This document shows, piece after piece, positions 61,111-64,000 of a DNA stretch of 64,000 nt. A program made the translations under genes and the position numbers. The stretch is taken from assembly GCA_964392775.1 (NCBI GenBank), contig CAYMRD010000014.1, positions 15,844 through 79,843 on the forward strand, in the 5' to 3' direction. The stretch is from UKL13-3 sp964392775 (GTDB taxonomy: Bacteria > Bacteroidota > Bacteroidia > UKL13-3). Numbering within the stretch: position 1 is the stretch's first letter; every line of letters begins with the position of its first letter. The notes under the pieces were generated by a model. The model was not told where the DNA came from and searched no databases. It saw nothing but the letters and a program-made list of their open reading frames with translations.

Positions 61111-63720
61111 ATGCAAAAGAAGGAACCTGCCGAAACCCCGCTGATGAAGCAATACAACCAGATAAAAACCAAATATCCGGGTGCAATCTTGTTATTCAGG
61201 GTAGGCGATTTTTACGAAACATTTGGTGAAGACGCTGTGAAGGCAGCGGCTATCTTAGGTATTGTACTTACCAAACGGGCCAATGGATCGGCTTCGCATA
61301 TTGAGTTGGCGGGATTTCCCCACCATTCACTCGATACCTATCTTCCTAAATTGGTAAGGGCAGGCCAGCGGGTGGCTATCTGCGATCAGCTTGAAGACCC
61401 AAAGCTGACTAAAACTATTGTTAAACGTGGTGTTACGGAGTTGATTACTCCGGGTGTTTCCTATAACGATAAAATTCTCGACCATAAAACATCCAACTAT
61501 TTAGCGGCCCTGCATTTTGAGAACGACAAAGCCGGTTTGGCTTTTTTGGATATCTCTACCGGTGAGTTTATGGCTGCCGAGGGTGATTTGGATTATATCG
61601 ATAAACTCATTCAAGGCTTTAAACCGGCCGAGATTATTGTTTCGAAAAATCAATACAAAACCTTTCAAAAACAGTTCGGAGACCGGTTCTATACCTATCA
61701 ACTGGATGATTGGGCTTTTCAGCATGACTTCACCAACCAGAAGTTGCTTGATCATTTCAAAACAGCATCCCTCAAAGGTTTCGGGATTCAGCATTTACCT
61801 CTGGGGATTGTTGCGGCCGGTGTGTGTTTGCATTACCTTACCGAAACGCACCATAATCAGGTTCAGCATATCCAAAGTATATCGAGGATGGATGAGCAGC
61901 AATATGTCTGGCTCGATAGGTTTACTATCCGAAATTTGGAGTTGCTTTATTCGGCCAACGAAAACGGGGTATCGCTGTTGCAGATTTTAGACCGGACAGT
62001 GACACCTATGGGTGCTCGTTTGCTCAAAAAATGGCTGGTATTACCACTCAAAGATTTGGTGAGCATCAACGACCGTTTAGCTATTGTGGAGCATGCTTTT
62101 CGTCAGCCGGAGATGCGCAATGCGGTGAACGACCACCTCAAATCCATTGGTGATTTGGAGCGGTTGATTTCCAAAGTTGCCATGGGACGAGTGAACCCGC
62201 GTGAACTGCAACAACTGAACCGCTCACTCAAACAAATTGCTCCTATCAAAGAACTGTTTTTAGAGAGCAAAGAAGAGCGCTTAATAGATATTGCCAATCA
62301 ACTGCACGATTGTTCATGGGTGATTGAGCATATTACCAAAGTGCTGAAGGCCGAACCTCCGGTGGCAGCAAATAAAGGAGAGGTGATCAATGAAGGAGTG
62401 GATACAGAGTTAGACGATTTGCGAAAAATTGCTTACTCCGGGAAAGATTACCTGTTGCAAATGCAACAACAGGAACAGCAGCGCACAGGTATTTCATCAC
62501 TTAAAGTTGCATACAATAATGTGTTTGGGTATTACCTCGAAGTAACCAATGTGCATAAGGATAAAGTTCCGCCTGAGTGGGTACGCAAACAAACGCTCAC
62601 CAATGCCGAACGGTATATCACCGAAGAACTCAAACAATACGAAGAGAAAATTTTAGGAGCCGAAGATAAGATCGGAGTGATTGAAGAGCGCATCTACAAT
62701 GAACTGGTGGTAGCGGTATCGGCTTATGTCGGGCAGATTCAACAAAACGCTTTGGTACTTGCCCGTGTTGATTGTTTGTTTGCTTTTGCCGAACTCTCCC
62801 AAAAATACCATTATACCAAACCTCAGCTCAACGAAGGCAAAAAGTTGTTGTTAAAAGATGCACGCCATCCTGTTATTGAGCAACAGCTGAAAATAGGGGA
62901 GCCTTATATTGCCAACGATATTTATTTGGATGATGAGCAACAACAAGTAATCATCCTTACCGGACCGAATATGTCCGGTAAATCGGCTTTGCTGCGCCAA
63001 ACGGCACTCAACGTGATTATGGCGCAGATTGGTTGTTTTGTGCCGGCTTCGTATGCCGAAATTGGTTTGGTAGATAAAATCTTTACCCGTGTAGGTGCCA
63101 GCGATAATATATCGAGTGGTGAATCAACTTTTATGGTGGAGATGACCGAAACGGCCAGTATCCTCAATAATATTTCCGACCGTAGCTTAATTTTACTGGA
63201 TGAGATTGGACGTGGAACCAGTACCTATGATGGGGTTTCGATTGCCTGGGCCATTGCTGATTTTATTTGCAACCATCCATCCAAACCCAAAACATTGTTT
63301 GCAACGCATTACCACGAGTTGAATGATTTGGAGAAAGCCCATGACTCCATTCGCAATTTTCATATCGAGATCAAGGAGGCCGATCAGCAAATTGTATTCT
63401 TGCGTAAGCTCAAAGAGGGTGGAAGCGAACATAGTTTTGGTATCCACGTAGCTCGAATGGCCGGCATGCCTCAGATTGTGGTACGCAAGGCGCAACAGAT
63501 GCTAACGCAACTTGAATCGCAACGTGAAGATTTAGGAGATGATAACCGACTGAAAGTGGGTTTACCGACTTCGGCCAATATGCAGTTATCCATGTTTCAG
63601 CTCAACGACCCTGTTTTAGAACAGTTGCGGGATGAATTGCAGGTGCTTGATATCAATACGCTTTCACCGGTGGAGGCATTGATCAAGCTGAATGAATTGA
63701 AGAAGATGATGAAGAAGTAG
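61111..63720 (+). CDS. mutS: DNA mismatch repair protein MutS
   Basis: This 869-residue protein recognises mismatches and starts repair with MutL. The mismatch-binding F-x-E is in RVGDFYETFGED (about residues 31-42). The ATPase has Walker A GPNMSGKSALLRQ (about residue 618), SSGESTFMVEMTE, ILLDEIGRGTSTYDG and FATHYHEL. The C-terminal helices of full-length MutS are present. It starts at ATG 61111, 109 bp from the divergent TrmH-family gene. Confidence 0.97.
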   Translation: MQKKEPAETPLMKQYNQIKTKYPGAILLFRVGDFYETFGEDAVKAAAILGIVLTKRANGSASHIELAGFPHHSLDTYLPKLVRAGQRVAICDQLEDPKLTKTIVKRGVTELITPGVSYNDKILDHKTSNYLAALHFENDKAGLAFLDISTGEFMAAEGDLDYIDKLIQGFKPAEIIVSKNQYKTFQKQFGDRFYTYQLDDWAFQHDFTNQKLLDHFKTASLKGFGIQHLPLGIVAAGVCLHYLTETHHNQVQHIQSISRMDEQQYVWLDRFTIRNLELLYSANENGVSLLQILDRTVTPMGARLLKKWLVLPLKDLVSINDRLAIVEHAFRQPEMRNAVNDHLKSIGDLERLISKVAMGRVNPRELQQLNRSLKQIAPIKELFLESKEERLIDIANQLHDCSWVIEHITKVLKAEPPVAANKGEVINEGVDTELDDLRKIAYSGKDYLLQMQQQEQQRTGISSLKVAYNNVFGYYLEVTNVHKDKVPPEWVRKQTLTNAERYITEELKQYEEKILGAEDKIGVIEERIYNELVVAVSAYVGQIQQNALVLARVDCLFAFAELSQKYHYTKPQLNEGKKLLLKDARHPVIEQQLKIGEPYIANDIYLDDEQQQVIILTGPNMSGKSALLRQTALNVIMAQIGCFVPASYAEIGLVDKIFTRVGASDNISSGESTFMVEMTETASILNNISDRSLILLDEIGRGTSTYDGVSIAWAIADFICNHPSKPKTLFATHYHELNDLEKAHDSIRNFHIEIKEADQQIVFLRKLKEGGSEHSFGIHVARMAGMPQIVVRKAQQMLTQLESQREDLGDDNRLKVGLPTSANMQLSMFQLNDPVLEQLRDELQVLDINTLSPVEALIKLNELKKMMKK

Positions 63721-63879
63721 GGGGAAGTCCATAGTTGATAGTCCATAGACCATGGTTAAAATGACTCGAAACTCTTGCTGTGGACTATGGACTATCGTCT
63801 ATTGACTTCTTCCTCCCCAAAAAATAATTGCCCGATAATCAGCGATATTTAAAAAATAGTAAAAGTTTTTCAGACATTT
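63721..63879. repeat. Spacer with inverted word repeats between mutS and tRNA-Gly
   Basis: GATAGTCCATAG (63737-63748) has an exact inverted copy CTATGGACTATC (63785-63796), embedded in further words such as TCCATAGTTGATAG. The arms could pair as a 12-bp stem with a 36-base loop. The same TTCATAGTTGATAGATCATG phrase style occurs at 6880. No gene is seen. Confidence 0.6.
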
Positions 63880-63910
63880 TTTGGAGTGAATGGGTAAACG
63901 CCTATATTTG
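63880..63910 (+). promoter_or_regulatory. Promoter of tRNA-Gly (TTTG-N19-TATATTTG)
   Basis: TTTG (63880-63883) and TATATTTG (63903-63910) are separated by exactly 19 bp and match the Bacteroidota -33/-7 consensus perfectly. The mature tRNA starts 20 bp after the -7 box. Confidence 0.88.
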
Positions 63911-63929
63911 CATCCCGTTAAGGAAACAA

Positions 63930-64000
63930 GCGAAAGTAGCTCAGCTGGTAGAGCGCAACCTTGCCAAGGTTGAGGTCGCGAGTTCGAACCTCGTCTTTCG
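63930..64000 (+). tRNA. tRNA-Gly (anticodon GCC), cut by the window end
   Basis: The sequence starts with acceptor strand GCGAAAG, then D-stem GCTC/GAGC, anticodon stem CAACC/GGTTG around TTGCCAA (anticodon GCC), variable loop AGGTC and T-arm GCGAG-TTCGAAC-CTCGT. The acceptor 3' strand CTTTCG is cut before its last base and the discriminator. A consensus promoter lies directly upstream. Confidence 0.96.

Overview
The window is a stretch of chromosome from a member of the Bacteroidota. The evidence is the set of lineage-specific families (DUF4290, DUF4295, DUF4296, DUF3098), a giant exported protein ending in a type IX secretion (T9SS) type A sorting domain, promoters of the TTTG-N19-TAnnTTTG type, near absence of Shine-Dalgarno sequences, and gene orders typical of the phylum (rpmB-rpmG-DUF4295-ftsY-rimO; ftsX-DUF3098-uppP; sufBCDSE plus a DUF59 protein). 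A BshC homologue suggests bacillithiol use. I cannot name a genus; a Chitinophagales, Sphingobacteriales or Cytophagales-like organism fits. One run of 100 Ns (3790-3889) lies inside a 7-bp tandem repeat, so this is a draft scaffold.

Layout. 1-7.9 kb: partial ThiF-like protein, response regulator, mtgA, methyltransferase, DUF4290, leuS, truB. 8.2-16.5 kb: mutS2, DUF4296 lipoprotein, yggS, two small outer-membrane-type proteins, two thioredoxin-fold proteins, upp, an MBL/beta-CASP nuclease-like protein. 16.9-25.1 kb: DEAD-box-type helicase, tRNA-Lys, uppP-DUF3098-ftsX, a glycosyltransferase, a four-helix-bundle gene inside a 39-bp inverted repeat, dapD, a GNAT-nitrilase fusion. 25.2-30.5 kb: decayed accessory genes (ParE-like toxin, polyvalent-kinase-like remnant), DUF2147, gcvP. 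30.5-42.8 kb: a single 4092-residue T9SS cargo protein. 43-51 kb: a small zinc-ribbon protein, the suf Fe-S assembly operon and efp. 51.4-55.7 kb: gyrB, queA, an enoyl-CoA hydratase. 55.9-63.7 kb: rpmB-rpmG-DUF4295, ftsY, rimO, bshC, a TrmH-family methyltransferase, mutS. The window ends in a tRNA-Gly.

Most genes are ordinary housekeeping genes. The unusual layer is the repeat content. At least five repeat classes fill the spaces between genes: (i) degenerate 'word' repeats; (ii) a 100-150 bp inverted-repeat element with GACTATC ends, four copies; (iii) a REP-like element with CACTTCGA and TCGAGAAG ends; (iv) 20-22 bp palindromes of the form GAGACG-N-ATA, found only in the suf operon; (v) hairpins and inverted repeats around a four-helix-bundle gene. 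In several places repeats of these classes have entered or replaced coding sequence (sufS, yggS, the glycosyltransferase start, the mutS2 and sufE stop codons). This invasion of genes by short repeats is the most noteworthy signal in the window.
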